Counted from the first letter of the stretch, positions 1-8,243 are shown. The stretch: DNA of 64,000 bases from Pseudomonas brenneri (GCF_007858285.1 NZ_VFIL01000007.1:282767-346766); one strand, 5' to 3'. Numbers and translations are program-made. The notes: a model not told the origin generated them from the sequence alone.

Positions 1-703
1 GGATCGAGGCCGCCTGGTAAGCCGCGTTATCGATCTTCGCAGTGACATCCGCCGGAATGGCCACGAAGGTGATCGGCATAGTCGCGGCCAGGTCGCGGAT
101 CGCCGCCATGCCCAGGCCCGAAGACTGCAAAGTGGCGTCCAACTGACGGTTCTTGATCAGCTCGACCGATTCGGCGTACGGCAGGAACTCGACCTTGCCC
201 ATGTCTTCGTAGCTCAGGCCGGCGGCCTTGAAGATGGCGCGGGCATTCAGTTCGGTACCGGACTTCGGCGCGCCGACGGAAATGCGCTTGTTTTTCAGGT
301 CGGCCAGGGTGGTGATGCCCGACTCCTTGCTGGCGACAACCTGGATGTAGTTCGGATAGGTACCGGCAATCGCCCGCAGCTTTTTCAGTGGCGTCTTGAA
401 GCCGGCGTCTTCCACGCCATTCCAGGCATCGGCTACCGAGTCGCCGAGGGCAAAGGCCAGCTCACCGCGACCGGCTTGCAGCAGGTTGAGGTTTTCCACC
501 GACGCCTTGGTGGCCTGTACCGAGGTCTTCGAGCCCTCGATACCGTTGCTGTATAACTGCGACAAGGCCACGCCAATCGGGTAATACACGCCACTGGTGC
601 CACCGGTCAGTACGTTGATAAAGGTCGGGGCGGCGAGCGCCGAGGAACTGGCGGCAAGGGCTGCGGCAGCAGCAAACAGACTGAAGCGTTTGGTCATTCG
701 CAT
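1..703 (-). CDS. TAXI-family TRAP transporter solute-binding protein (C-terminus beyond window)
   Basis: Periplasmic solute-binding subunit of a TRAP transporter of the TAXI subfamily, which delivers organic acids or amino acids to an inner-membrane TRAP permease. The ATG at 703 follows AAAGGTGA. A signal peptide (residues 1-23, rich in Ala, ending SALAA) is followed by the family's opening, FINVLTGGTSGVYYPIGVAL, and by a segment with SVENLNLLQAG. About 234 codons are visible and the gene continues past base 1, so the C-terminal third is missing. The second ATG two codons in is an alternative start. The ligand cannot be told from sequence. The permease gene is not in the window. Confidence 0.85.
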   Translation of the reverse strand, partial: MRMTKRFSLFAAAAALAASSSALAAPTFINVLTGGTSGVYYPIGVALSQLYSNGIEGSKTSVQATKASVENLNLLQAGRGELAFALGDSVADAWNGVEDAGFKTPLKKLRAIAGTYPNYIQVVASKESGITTLADLKNKRISVGAPKSGTELNARAIFKAAGLSYEDMGKVEFLPYAESVELIKNRQLDATLQSSGLGMAAIRDLAATMPITFVAIPADVTAKIDNAAYQAASI

Positions 704-774
704 GGATTCACCTTTTATCTTTCTTATTAGGTGCCGAGCAGCCGAGTATCTGGCTGACGAGCGCAATGGCAGAT

Positions 775-812
775 GCCGTGCCTGCAAGCCTGGGAAACTT
801 GCTTGGCACGGC
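775..812. terminator. Long hairpin between kinase gene and TAXI gene
   Basis: GCCGTGCC and GGCACGGC (775-782 and 805-812) form a perfect 8-bp outer stem, continued inside by GCAAG/CTTGC. It lies just after the histidine kinase stop (911) and before the TAXI gene, both on the minus strand. No T tract follows in either direction, so it may be a transcript-end or processing hairpin rather than a classical terminator. Confidence 0.4.
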
Positions 813-910
813 TAGCCAGGTCGTTGTTATATGCGAAATTGTCCCGCCCAGGCGCCGCAAGAAAAGTCTTGTTGCAAATCGGCTCCCCACATTGATGGCC
901 TTTCGGCCAA

Positions 911-2230
911 TCAGGTTGGGCGTCGAGGCAACTCGATCAGCACCTTGAGGCCGCCCAGTTCACTCTCGTGCAACTGCAACGCGCCCCCCCACACCTCGAC
1001 GATATCGCGCACGATGCCCAACCCCAGGCCGTGTCCATGGGTTTGTTCGTCCAGGCGGGTACCACGGCTGAAAACCTGGTCACGCTGACTCTCGGGAATG
1101 CCCGGGCCGTCATCCTCGACGATCAATTGGTAATTGTGCGTAGTCTGCTCAATGCTCAGGCGCACTTCGGCATCCGCCCATTTACAGGCGTTGTCCAGCA
1201 GATTGCCCAGCAGCTCCAGCAAGTCTTCGCGGTCCCACGGCAATTGCAGGCCAGGGCGCACGTGGTAGCTCAAGTCCAGGTGCTCGCCGTGGATCATATT
1301 CAGGGTCGCCAGCAGGCCCGGCAGTTCACTGTCGCAGTCGAACAATGCACCAGGCAGGGTTTCACCGGCCAGACGCGCGCGGTTGAGTTCACGGTTGAGC
1401 CGCTGCTGCACTTGTGTCAATTGTTCGCGAAGCAGCTTGGCCAACTGTGGCCGGTCCTTGAGCTGCTCGCTGGACGCCACGCTCAGTAACACCGCCAATG
1501 GGGTTTTCAGTGCATGGCCGAGGTTGCCCAAGGCATTGCGTGAGCGCTTGAGGCTGTCTTCGGTATGGGCCAACAGGTGATTGATCTGCGCCACCAGCGG
1601 TTCCAGCTCCACTGGCACCTGGGTATCCAGTTGAGAGCGCTGGCCTTGCTGCAACTGCGCAATCTGCTCGCGGGCGGTTTCCAGTGGGCGCAGCGCCCGG
1701 CGCACAGTGACACGCTGCAGAACCAGGATCAGCAGTAACGCCGCCAACCCGAGGACCAGGCCAACTTGGCGCATCAGGCGAAAACTTTCCCTGACAGGTG
1801 TGTAGTCCTGGGCCACGCTGATCGAAATCGCCTGGCCAAACCGTTTGTAGTCCGAGCGCAATATCAATAATTGCTGGCCTTCGGGCCCCAACTGCAGATT
1901 ACCCTTCAAGCCAGCCTGGGGCAGTTGCGGCAGCTCCTGGTCCCACAGTGAGCGGGAGCGCCAGTGGTTGTCACTGAAGTCGATACGAAAATAATGCCCG
2001 GAGAACGGCCGTTGATAGGCCGGCGACAAGCGTTGCTCATCCAGTTGCACACCACCTGGGCCGCGCACCAGGGCCACCAGCAGGTTTTCGCTGTCGTTGC
2101 GCAGGCCAGCCTCCAGGTAGCGCTGCAGGCCCATTTCGAACAGCCACAGGCTGGTTTGCGCCAGCACCAGGCCGACGATCACCATCACGCTGATCAGCCC
2201 CAGGCTCAGCCGCCGCTGGATCGACCTCAC
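911..2230 (-). CDS. Two-component sensor histidine kinase (PepSY-linked)
   Basis: Membrane-bound histidine kinase of 439 residues that should phosphorylate the regulator encoded just upstream (start overlaps its stop by 4 bases, ATGA). Two transmembrane segments (about 10-30 and 155-172) flank a periplasmic sensor domain of about 120 residues; a HAMP-like stretch follows. The H-box is LGHALKTPLAVL with His about 239 (the HxxKT form), the N-box is LLGNLLDNACKWA, and the G-boxes are DDGPGIP and GHGLGLGIV. The gene is last in a four-gene operon with two PepSY proteins. PhoQ/QseC-like kinases with PepSY partners often sense envelope stress or cations, but the signal here is not known. Confidence 0.9.
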   Translation of the reverse strand: MRSIQRRLSLGLISVMVIVGLVLAQTSLWLFEMGLQRYLEAGLRNDSENLLVALVRGPGGVQLDEQRLSPAYQRPFSGHYFRIDFSDNHWRSRSLWDQELPQLPQAGLKGNLQLGPEGQQLLILRSDYKRFGQAISISVAQDYTPVRESFRLMRQVGLVLGLAALLLILVLQRVTVRRALRPLETAREQIAQLQQGQRSQLDTQVPVELEPLVAQINHLLAHTEDSLKRSRNALGNLGHALKTPLAVLLSVASSEQLKDRPQLAKLLREQLTQVQQRLNRELNRARLAGETLPGALFDCDSELPGLLATLNMIHGEHLDLSYHVRPGLQLPWDREDLLELLGNLLDNACKWADAEVRLSIEQTTHNYQLIVEDDGPGIPESQRDQVFSRGTRLDEQTHGHGLGLGIVRDIVEVWGGALQLHESELGGLKVLIELPRRPT

Positions 2231-2895
2231 GTGGGGCTGGCGCCAAAGCGATAACCCTGGCCGCGCCGGGTTTCAATTACGCTACGGCCGAGCTTGCGCC
2301 GCAGGTGGTTGACATGGACTTCGAGGACGTTGGAGTCACGTTCGGTTTCACCGTCATACAAATGTTCGGCCAAATGGCTTTTCGACAGGATCTGCTCGGG
2401 ATGCAGCATGAAGTAGCGCAGCAGGCGAAACTCGGCAGCGGTCAGTTGCACCTCGGCACCGTCGCGTATCACGCACTGGCGGCCTTCATCCAGGTGCAGG
2501 CCGGCCGCCTGTAGCGTCGGCTGGTTGGCCTGGCCATGGGAACGGCGCAACAGGGCCTGGATGCGCAGGTGCAACTCCTCGGGGTGAAACGGCTTGCTCA
2601 AGTAATCGTCGGCCCCGGCCTTGAGCCCTTCGATGCGCTCGGCCCAGGAGTCGCGGGCGGTGAGGATCAATACCGGGGTCGCCAGGGCAGCGGCGCGCCA
2701 TTGGCTCAGCACCTCAAGCCCCGGCAACCCGGGCAGGCCGAGGTCAAGGATGATCAGGTCGTAAGGCTCGCTGCGCCCCTGATACACCGCATCGCGACCG
2801 TCCGCCAGCCAATCCACCGCATAGCCCTGGGTTTTGAGCCCGGCCATCAACTCATCGGCCAGGGGCACGTGGTCTTCCACCAGAAGCAGGCGCAT
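2227..2895 (-). CDS. OmpR/PhoB-family response regulator
   Basis: DNA-binding response regulator of 222 residues. The receiver has the acidic pair E7-D8 and phosphoacceptor Asp51 in LIILDLGLPG, with the conserved Lys in LSKPFHPEEL. The C-terminal winged helix ends in the usual HVNHLRRKLG...ETRRGQGYRFG. It is cognate to the kinase that follows with a 4-base overlap, and its start abuts the stop of the upstream PepSY gene. The likely targets include its own operon, since a tandem repeat lies in the promoter region at 3577-3588. The family resembles QseB/PmrA regulators. Confidence 0.92.
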   Translation of the reverse strand: MRLLLVEDHVPLADELMAGLKTQGYAVDWLADGRDAVYQGRSEPYDLIILDLGLPGLPGLEVLSQWRAAALATPVLILTARDSWAERIEGLKAGADDYLSKPFHPEELHLRIQALLRRSHGQANQPTLQAAGLHLDEGRQCVIRDGAEVQLTAAEFRLLRYFMLHPEQILSKSHLAEHLYDGETERDSNVLEVHVNHLRRKLGRSVIETRRGQGYRFGASPT

Positions 2896-3209
2896 CAGTC
2901 ATCTTCCTCGTCTTTAAGCAGTACGCCGGTGGTCGCGTCCAGTTTGATTTCCCGAACCACGCCGTCGGTGGTCACCAGCTCCACTTCATAGACGTAACTA
3001 CCGTGTTTACTCTCAAGCTCGGCCTCCAGCAACCGGGAGCCGGCATGCCGCGCCATGGCCTGCTGCAACAGTTGTTCAAGGGGCAGGATCACCCCTTGCT
3101 GGCGCAGCGCCAGGGCTTCGTCCTGATTGAGGTCCCGGGCAGCCACCACCGAGCAAAAGGCCAGGAGCACCAGCGCCAGTCGACTGCCGGTGCGTAGATT
3201 TACCTTCAT
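2895..3209 (-). CDS. PepSY-domain periplasmic protein (second of a pair)
   Basis: A 104-residue exported protein. The reading frame could open further upstream, but the ATG at 3209 begins a clear signal peptide (MKVNLRTGSRLALVLLAF, cleavage near VVAA) and overlaps the stop of the preceding gene by one base (TAATG). The mature part has one PepSY domain with the typical YVYEVELVTTDGVVREIKLD strand pair and the C-terminal acidic tail KDEEDD. PepSY domains are thought to inhibit proteases or bind ligands in the periplasm; a modulator role for the adjacent kinase is an inference from the operon. Confidence 0.85.
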   Translation of the reverse strand: MKVNLRTGSRLALVLLAFCSVVAARDLNQDEALALRQQGVILPLEQLLQQAMARHAGSRLLEAELESKHGSYVYEVELVTTDGVVREIKLDATTGVLLKDEEDD

Positions 3210-3517
3210 TACGTATCCTGATGATCCTTGAGGACTTGCCCGGTGACCGCGTCCAATTCCACATCCCACTCCACACCTTGGGCATCGCGCAGGTCAACCT
3301 GGTAAATATACTTGCCGTACTCCTGTTCCAGCTCGGTCTCATGCACGGTGCCGCCAGGATGTTTGGCCAGGGCAGCGGCATTGAGCTTCTCGAAAGACTG
3401 GATGGTACCAGCGTCACGCAATTTCAGCGCTTCATCCGGCCCCAGGTCCCGCGCCTGAGCCAGGCCGGTGGTGAGGGCGATGATACTGGCGGCAATAGTT
3501 GCCGTGAGGATTTTCAT
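3209..3517 (-). CDS. PepSY-domain periplasmic protein (first of a pair)
   Basis: A 102-residue exported protein beginning at the ATG at 3517 (signal peptide MKILTATIAASIIALTTGLA, cleavage near AQA). The longer open frame upstream has no support. The single PepSY domain contains KYIYQVDLRDAQGVEWDVELDAVTG. It resembles its downstream neighbour in length and layout (both begin the mature part with ARDL.. and a DEALxLR motif), so the pair looks like a tandem duplication. It opens the PepSY-PepSY-regulator-kinase operon. Confidence 0.85.
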   Translation of the reverse strand: MKILTATIAASIIALTTGLAQARDLGPDEALKLRDAGTIQSFEKLNAAALAKHPGGTVHETELEQEYGKYIYQVDLRDAQGVEWDVELDAVTGQVLKDHQDT

Positions 3518-3576
3518 GATGATTCTCCATTTCAGGATGTTTTGCCTACGGCCCCCACAGTACGGATCGCAACTTA

Positions 3577-3588
3577 ACTGAAACTGAA
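3577..3588 (-). promoter_or_regulatory. Tandem hexamer in PepSY operon promoter region
   Basis: ACTGAA occurs twice without spacer (on the coding strand of the operon, TTCAGTTTCAGT), flanked by TTA and TT, about 60 bases before the first PepSY start. Direct repeats of this size are the usual form of OmpR-family binding sites. No experimental consensus is being matched. Confidence 0.35.
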
Positions 3589-3676
3589 TTGCCATCATGG
3601 CAATTATCCCACAACACCTTGCCAGGCCCTGGGGAAGATTTCCTATACTGCCCCGCTCGCCTGCACAGAGATCGGT

Positions 3677-4756
3677 ATGACGGCCATCCACATCAAGTTC
3701 CCAGCCCTGACGATCAAGGCTGGCCAGCGCGCCTTTTCACGCATTCGCGAGCAAGGCCTCAAACCTCAAGACGTGGGCATCCTGCCCGGCGCGGCCGGTG
3801 GCCCCAAGGCATTGGGGATCCAGGGCCTGGACTTGGCGCTGTTCGGTGACTGGCTGGCGCGCGCGCCCCGCGAGCGCTCGCTGATTGGTGCGTCCATCGG
3901 TTCCTGGCGCTTTGCCAGCGCCTGCCTGCCCGACCCGGTGCAGGGTCTGCTCGATCTCGGTCGCCTGTACAACGAGCAACGCTTTGCCAAGGGCGTGACC
4001 ATGGCCGAGGTCAGCCAGAGCTGCCAGCGCATGCTCGATGACCTGCTGGCCGGCCGCGATGCGATGCTTCTGGCCAACCCGCACTATCGCCTGAACATCG
4101 TTGTCGTCAAAAGCCATGGCCTGCTGGCCGACGACCACCGTGGCCGCCTGGGCCTGGGACTGTCCTCGGTGATCGCCGACAACCTGCGCGGCCGTGCGCG
4201 ACTGTCCCGGCATTTTGAGCGACTGATCATCCACGACCCGCGCCAGGCGCCACCCCTGCACCCGCTCAAGGACTTCCCTTCACGCTTTCTCGACCTGGAA
4301 CTGGGCAACCTGCGCCAGGCATTGCTGGCGTCCGGTTCGATCCCGATGGTCATGCAAGGCGTGCGCGACTTGCCGGGCGCCGGTGCTGGCACCTATCGCG
4401 ATGGCGGCCTGCTGGACTACCACCTCGACCTGCCCTACCACGGCGATGACATTGTGCTGTACCCGCACTTCACCGATCGGGTCATCCCCGGCTGGTTCGA
4501 CAAGAGCCTGCCCTGGCGGCGCAGCAACCCGCAGGGCTTGCAGGATGTGTTGCTAGTGGCCCCGTCACGGGACTATCTGGCCCGCCTGCCCCACGGCAAA
4601 TTGCCGGATCGAAGCGACTTCAAGCGCTTTCTGGGGGACGACGCCCGCCGCAATCAGTACTGGCAAACCGCAATGAGTGAAAGCCAGCGCTTGGGTGATG
4701 AATTCCTTGAATTGGTCGATAGCGGCAGATTGGGCGAGCGCCTGATCGAGCTCTGA
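3677..4756 (+). CDS. Patatin-like phospholipase family protein
   Basis: A 359-residue predicted lipid acyl hydrolase. The Ser-Asp dyad of patatins is visible: nucleophile elbow G71-A-S73-I-G75 and DGG in the segment TYRDGGLLDYHLD near residue 243. An oxyanion-type glycine stretch, PGAAGGPKALG, occurs at residues 37-47. No signal peptide is seen, so the protein should be cytoplasmic or membrane-associated. The ATG at 3677 is preceded by GAGATCGG. It is transcribed divergently from the PepSY operon. Substrate unknown. Confidence 0.85.
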   Translation: MTAIHIKFPALTIKAGQRAFSRIREQGLKPQDVGILPGAAGGPKALGIQGLDLALFGDWLARAPRERSLIGASIGSWRFASACLPDPVQGLLDLGRLYNEQRFAKGVTMAEVSQSCQRMLDDLLAGRDAMLLANPHYRLNIVVVKSHGLLADDHRGRLGLGLSSVIADNLRGRARLSRHFERLIIHDPRQAPPLHPLKDFPSRFLDLELGNLRQALLASGSIPMVMQGVRDLPGAGAGTYRDGGLLDYHLDLPYHGDDIVLYPHFTDRVIPGWFDKSLPWRRSNPQGLQDVLLVAPSRDYLARLPHGKLPDRSDFKRFLGDDARRNQYWQTAMSESQRLGDEFLELVDSGRLGERLIEL

Positions 4757-4776
4757 ATTGCCTGCCGCAAGCACGG

Positions 4777-4802
4777 CTAATTATTTTTCGAAAGAAATTA
4801 TT
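4777..4802. promoter_or_regulatory. AT-rich imperfect palindrome upstream of DUF2975/XRE pair
   Basis: A strongly AT-rich stretch in a GC-rich chromosome, with TAATTA and AATTATT repeats arranged around TTTCGAAA. It precedes the DUF2975-XRE gene pair and could be the operator of the small regulator. This is a guess from position and symmetry. Confidence 0.3.
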
Positions 4803-4857
4803 GTAATTAGATAATTATTCATGGATTATTCTTCCATCAGCCCGTATGGATCTACCC

Positions 4858-5439
4858 ATGAACAATCATCTCGACTCCATCTCCACCAACACCCGACTGC
4901 GATCCATCGGGGCATTTGCCGCGCTGCTGGCATGGTGCGTCGCATTGATCGAGTTCGGCGCGCCCATTTTGTTCTGGGTCTTCGACTTTCCCAGCGCCCT
5001 GGCGGACTACATGAAGACCTACGGCGAACAGATGCCTTTGTTGCTGGCACCCGGCTATCAGCCATCTTTGCTGGCCATGGGCCTGGCCCTGGCATTGGAA
5101 ATGCTGCCCATCAGCCTGACGATTGTTGCACTGGTGCTCACCGGGCTGTTTTTCATGGGTATTTCCAAAGGTAATATCTGGACCGAGTCAAACATCAGAA
5201 TGCTGTGGTGGATGGGCTTACTGTTTATTATTAACCCCCTGCTGACCCCCATTATTGAGACGCTTCAAGGGCTGGCCTTTGCTATCGATATGCCACCCAA
5301 TGAGCGAAGCATCAGCATCGGCATTGGTATTTCGTCCCAGGCCATCTATGGAATACTGCAAGGCATATTCCTTTGCGCATTTTCACTCATAGTGGCTGAG
5401 TCAAAAGTTATCAACGATGAAAACAAAAGCATCATCTAA
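4858..5439 (+). CDS. DUF2975-domain membrane protein
   Basis: A small inner-membrane protein (about 193 residues) with four hydrophobic segments (roughly 20-45, 75-105, 125-150 and 165-185). DUF2975 proteins are almost always encoded just before a small Cro/C1-type regulator, as here (3 bases apart). An ATG four codons earlier (4846) is an alternative start; neither has a strong ribosome-binding site. The gene has lower GC than its neighbours. Function unknown; membrane-protein/HTH pairs of this type are thought to sense a membrane signal. Confidence 0.75.
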   Translation: MNNHLDSISTNTRLRSIGAFAALLAWCVALIEFGAPILFWVFDFPSALADYMKTYGEQMPLLLAPGYQPSLLAMGLALALEMLPISLTIVALVLTGLFFMGISKGNIWTESNIRMLWWMGLLFIINPLLTPIIETLQGLAFAIDMPPNERSISIGIGISSQAIYGILQGIFLCAFSLIVAESKVINDENKSII

Positions 5440-5442
5440 ACC

Positions 5443-5655
5443 ATGACCATCATTATTCGTTTGGACGTCATGATGGCGAAGAAAAAGATCCGCTCCAACC
5501 AGCTTGCAGAAGCCATTGGGATTACGGAAGCCAATCTGTCGCTATTGAAAAACGGAAAAATCAAAGGCTTTAAACTCGAAACCCTGAACAAGCTCTGTAT
5601 CGCCCTGGATTGCCAGCCCGGCGACTTGCTGGAGTTCGAGTCTGAAGAGCCCTAG
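5443..5655 (+). CDS. Cro/C1 (XRE)-family small transcriptional regulator
   Basis: A 70-residue single-domain helix-turn-helix protein. The HTH spans about residues 14-60 (IRSNQLAEAIGITEANLSLLKNG), and the end CIALDCQPGDLLEFE is typical of the YozG-like group that accompanies DUF2975 proteins. It follows the DUF2975 gene by 3 bases and probably represses or activates that operon. Start at ATG 5443; the ATG at 5470 is less likely. Confidence 0.85.
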   Translation: MTIIIRLDVMMAKKKIRSNQLAEAIGITEANLSLLKNGKIKGFKLETLNKLCIALDCQPGDLLEFESEEP

Positions 5656-5727
5656 ACCCTGGACTGTACTGCCTGGCTCTTGGGCAGCCTTGTAAAACAC
5701 TGATCAACTTAAAGCGGACCTTTTCCT

Positions 5728-5970
5728 ATGAAACTCATGAAGTTCCTGGGCCTCTTCACTATCGTCCTGATGACTGGCGGATGCAGCAACACCAGTTTCA
5801 ACCCTTCCTCGTTCAAGGTTTATGAACCTGGCACGCAGTTTGGCAACCGCTACGGTTCTTCTACCTGGCTGGAAACTCCTTGCCGTAAACGTGGCTGCGA
5901 CAACAACAAGTTGTTCTTTAATCCAGCCCAACCGGAATCAACCATGGAAAACACTCATCATGGGTTTTAA
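5728..5970 (+). CDS. Small predicted lipoprotein
   Basis: An 80-residue protein with a signal sequence and lipobox (residues 1-19, ending MTGGC with Cys19). The mature part is short and has CRKRGCDNN with two cysteines four residues apart. I do not recognise a family. Its stop codon lies inside the next gene, which starts 11 bases upstream of it, so the two are probably translated together. Confidence 0.65.
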   Translation: MKLMKFLGLFTIVLMTGGCSNTSFNPSSFKVYEPGTQFGNRYGSSTWLETPCRKRGCDNNKLFFNPAQPESTMENTHHGF

Positions 5971-6352
5971 CAACAAAACATGTAGCCTTTTTTTGTTGCT
6001 GCTTTTGGCACTAGGCCATGCAAACGCGCAAGACCTGCCCAATCCGTCGCTTCTCACTCGGTATGGCGTCACCGAGGATCAATTGCCAGCAGCCCCCACC
6101 GCCCCGGTACTGAACCCCGAGCCGACGAAAAGCCGCTTTGCGATTCAGCCCGAACGGCCATTGATCAGAGTGGAGAAAAATGGCGACCTGGTGTCCGAAA
6201 CCACCGGCAATATCAGCATTGATAACGCCGTCGCCCAAGGGCAGGAGCAGTGCGCACGCGCGTATGCAGAACTGGAGCGCCGAGGGTCGCAGCGCGCACT
6301 GCCGTGCGGTGATGGGGTCAAGGTCAGTACAACGGTATGGTCCCAGGAATAA
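5960..6352 (+). CDS. Exported hypothetical protein
   Basis: A protein of 130 residues. I chose the ATG at 5960 because it begins a clean signal peptide (MGFNNKTCSLFLLLLLALGHANA); the frame is open further upstream but that stretch is not protein-like. The mature part is proline-rich near the start (PAAPTAPVLNPEP) and has two cysteines (QEQCARAY and ALPCGDG). It overlaps the preceding lipoprotein gene by 11 bases. No family recognised; envelope location inferred. Confidence 0.6.
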   Translation: MGFNNKTCSLFLLLLLALGHANAQDLPNPSLLTRYGVTEDQLPAAPTAPVLNPEPTKSRFAIQPERPLIRVEKNGDLVSETTGNISIDNAVAQGQEQCARAYAELERRGSQRALPCGDGVKVSTTVWSQE

Positions 6353-6493
6353 CCGGACTTTACACACACCGCCAGATCGCTTGATAAAACAGGTTAGAAT
6401 GCGCACCACGTCGCTCGCCCGGGCCCATCAAGCGCCCACCCGATACTGACAATCGCACATCGCCCTAGAAACTCCTGCCTTACAGGTCATACC

Positions 6494-6850
6494 GTGGAAA
6501 TTTTCAAAGAGTTCACATTCGAGTCCGCCCACCGCTTGCCTCACGTCCCCGAAGGCCACAAATGCGGGCGCCTGCACGGTCACTCGTTCAAGGTGGCCAT
6601 CCACCTGAGCGGCGACCTCGATCCGCATACCGGCTGGATCCGTGACTTCTCAGAGATCAAGGCGATTTTCAAGCCGCTCTACGAGCGCCTCGACCATAAC
6701 TACCTCAACGACATCCCCGGCCTGGAAAACCCTACCAGCGAAGTGCTGGCCAAGTGGATCTGGAACGAGTTGAAGCCGTTGCTGCCAGAGCTGAGCGCCA
6801 TCCGTATTCATGAAACCTGCACCAGCGGTTGCATTTATCGCGGAGAGTAA
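6494..6850 (+). CDS. queD: 6-carboxy-5,6,7,8-tetrahydropterin synthase QueD
   Basis: Converts 7,8-dihydroneopterin triphosphate to 6-carboxytetrahydropterin in queuosine/preQ0 synthesis. The 118-residue protein carries the Zn-binding histidines (AHRLP, then GRLHGHSF) and the catalytic Cys in GHKCGRLHGH; the C-terminal RIHETCTSGCIY with the Glu that binds the pterin is intact. The start is GTG at 6494. No other queuosine genes adjoin. A clear terminator follows at 6863. Confidence 0.93.
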   Translation: MEIFKEFTFESAHRLPHVPEGHKCGRLHGHSFKVAIHLSGDLDPHTGWIRDFSEIKAIFKPLYERLDHNYLNDIPGLENPTSEVLAKWIWNELKPLLPELSAIRIHETCTSGCIYRGE

Positions 6851-6862
6851 GGCGATGAGTTG

Positions 6863-6891
6863 AAAAAACCACCCACAGCGGTGGTTTTTTT
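6863..6891 (+). terminator. Rho-independent terminator after queD
   Basis: AAAAAACCACC and GGTGGTTTTTT pair around a short loop (CACAGC), followed by T7. It lies 12 bases after the queD stop. Confidence 0.9.
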
Positions 6892-6986
6892 GTACCCGTC
6901 GTTCAGGCAGCCTCGAATGTAAAGCGAGCTTGACATATACTGATCGCCCCTCCAATGTAAAGCACCCTTTACTTTCAGAGGTTCCT

Positions 6987-7361
6987 ATGTCGATCAAACG
7001 CTACCTGGTGGAGTTCTTCATTGCCCTGGCCGCCTACCTGGCTGCCGTGCTCGTCAGCACCCACTTCCTGGCCGATGCTCCCGAAGGGTCCGGGAAAATC
7101 GCCCTAGCCCTGGTTCCGGTCATCCCGCTGATTGCCTTGGCCTTCGTGGTGATCCGTCAATTGGGCCGGATGGATGAAATGGGCCGCAAGATTCAATTGG
7201 AAGCTCTGGGCATCGCGTTCATCTGCACGGCGCTGATCACTTTCAGTTATGGCTTCCTGGAAACCGCCGGCCTGCCACGCCTGTCGATGTTTTTTGTATG
7301 GCCCCTCATGGGCGGTATCTGGGCAGTGGCCACGGTGATCGGCGCAAGGCGTTATCGATGA
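6987..7361 (+). CDS. Small four-helix membrane protein
   Basis: A 124-residue inner-membrane protein with four hydrophobic segments (about 7-27, 38-58, 74-94 and 100-118) and a basic C-terminus (GARRYR). I start it at the ATG at 6987 after CAGAGGTTCCT. It overlaps the following XRE regulator by 4 bases (ATGA), and this gene order is common for small sensor-like membrane protein/HTH pairs. Function unknown. Confidence 0.75.
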   Translation: MSIKRYLVEFFIALAAYLAAVLVSTHFLADAPEGSGKIALALVPVIPLIALAFVVIRQLGRMDEMGRKIQLEALGIAFICTALITFSYGFLETAGLPRLSMFFVWPLMGGIWAVATVIGARRYR

Positions 7362-7555
7362 ACAACCTGATGCGCGAACTGCGCACCGAACGGGGCTGGT
7401 CCCAGGCGGATCTGGCGGCACAACTTGAAGTGTCGCGCCAGACCGTCAACGCCATCGAGACCGGCCGCTACGACCCCAGTTTGCCGCTGGCCTTCAAAAT
7501 AGCCAGGCTGTTTGAGCGCCCGATCGAGGCGATTTTTGAGGCGCCCTCGGCGTAA
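7358..7555 (+). CDS. XRE-family regulator (YozG/antitoxin-like)
   Basis: A 65-residue helix-turn-helix protein: ERGWSQADLAAQLEVSRQTVNAIETGRYDPSLPLAFKIAR is the hallmark of this subfamily. The ATG at 7358 overlaps the stop of the membrane-protein gene. It probably controls its own operon. Same architecture as the pair at 4858-5655 but a different family of membrane partner. Confidence 0.88.
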   Translation: MNNLMRELRTERGWSQADLAAQLEVSRQTVNAIETGRYDPSLPLAFKIARLFERPIEAIFEAPSA

Positions 7556-7619
7556 GGGTTTGCGTTCGAGGATCACAGCGATTAAAACCAGACTTCGCCG
7601 CAACTCAAGGAACTGAACC

Positions 7620-8243
7620 ATGGAATCCACCTGGCTGGCCCAGGCCAAGCGCCTGCAGGCATTGGCCTCCACCGGGCTGCACTTTTGCACCGATGACTTC
7701 GAGCGCGAACGCCTGGAAGAGATCGCCCAGATTGCCCACAACATGCTCGCGCAGTTGGGGCACGTGCCGCTGGAGCGCATTACCGGACTGGTCTCGGACT
7801 TCGCCCAACGTTATTCAACACCAATGATCGATGTCCGTGGCGCGCTGATTGAAGGCGATCAGATCCTGCTGGTGCGCGAAGCGACGGATGGCTGCTGGGC
7901 ATTGCCGGGGGGCTATGCCGATATCGGGTTGTCGGCCGCCGAAAACATCGTCAAGGAGCTTCACGAAGAGGCTGGGCTGAGTGTCACCGCACGGGCGCTG
8001 TACAGCGTGACCCACAAAGCCAAGGGCCTGTACCGGCCCGACGTGCGGGACTTCTACAAGTTGTATTTTCTCTGCGAGCGCACCGACCAGGCCGCTCCCA
8101 TGGCGGGTTTTGAAACCACCGACGTCGGTTTCTTCCGCCTCGACGAACTGCCGCCCCTGTCACGCGGGCGCACCATCGAGAGTGATCTTGAAGCGGCCTT
8201 CGCCTTTCACCGCGGGGACATCACCCAAACCCTGTTCGACTGA
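7620..8243 (+). CDS. Nudix hydrolase with N-terminal Nudix_N-like domain
   Basis: A 207-residue predicted nucleoside-diphosphate hydrolase. An N-terminal helical domain (1-60) precedes the Nudix fold. The Nudix box reads GGYADIGLSAAENIVKELHEEAGL: the EExG core that binds metal is present, but the first Glu of the consensus is Leu and the usual REx is KEL, which is the normal form in this subfamily of ADP-ribose/CDP-choline type pyrophosphatases. Substrate not predictable. Stands alone. Confidence 0.88.
   Translation: MESTWLAQAKRLQALASTGLHFCTDDFERERLEEIAQIAHNMLAQLGHVPLERITGLVSDFAQRYSTPMIDVRGALIEGDQILLVREATDGCWALPGGYADIGLSAAENIVKELHEEAGLSVTARALYSVTHKAKGLYRPDVRDFYKLYFLCERTDQAAPMAGFETTDVGFFRLDELPPLSRGRTIESDLEAAFAFHRGDITQTLFD

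Noticed and set aside
775..812. Classical terminator for the kinase gene
   Set aside because: The stem is strong but there is no T tract on either strand, so I list it only as a hairpin.
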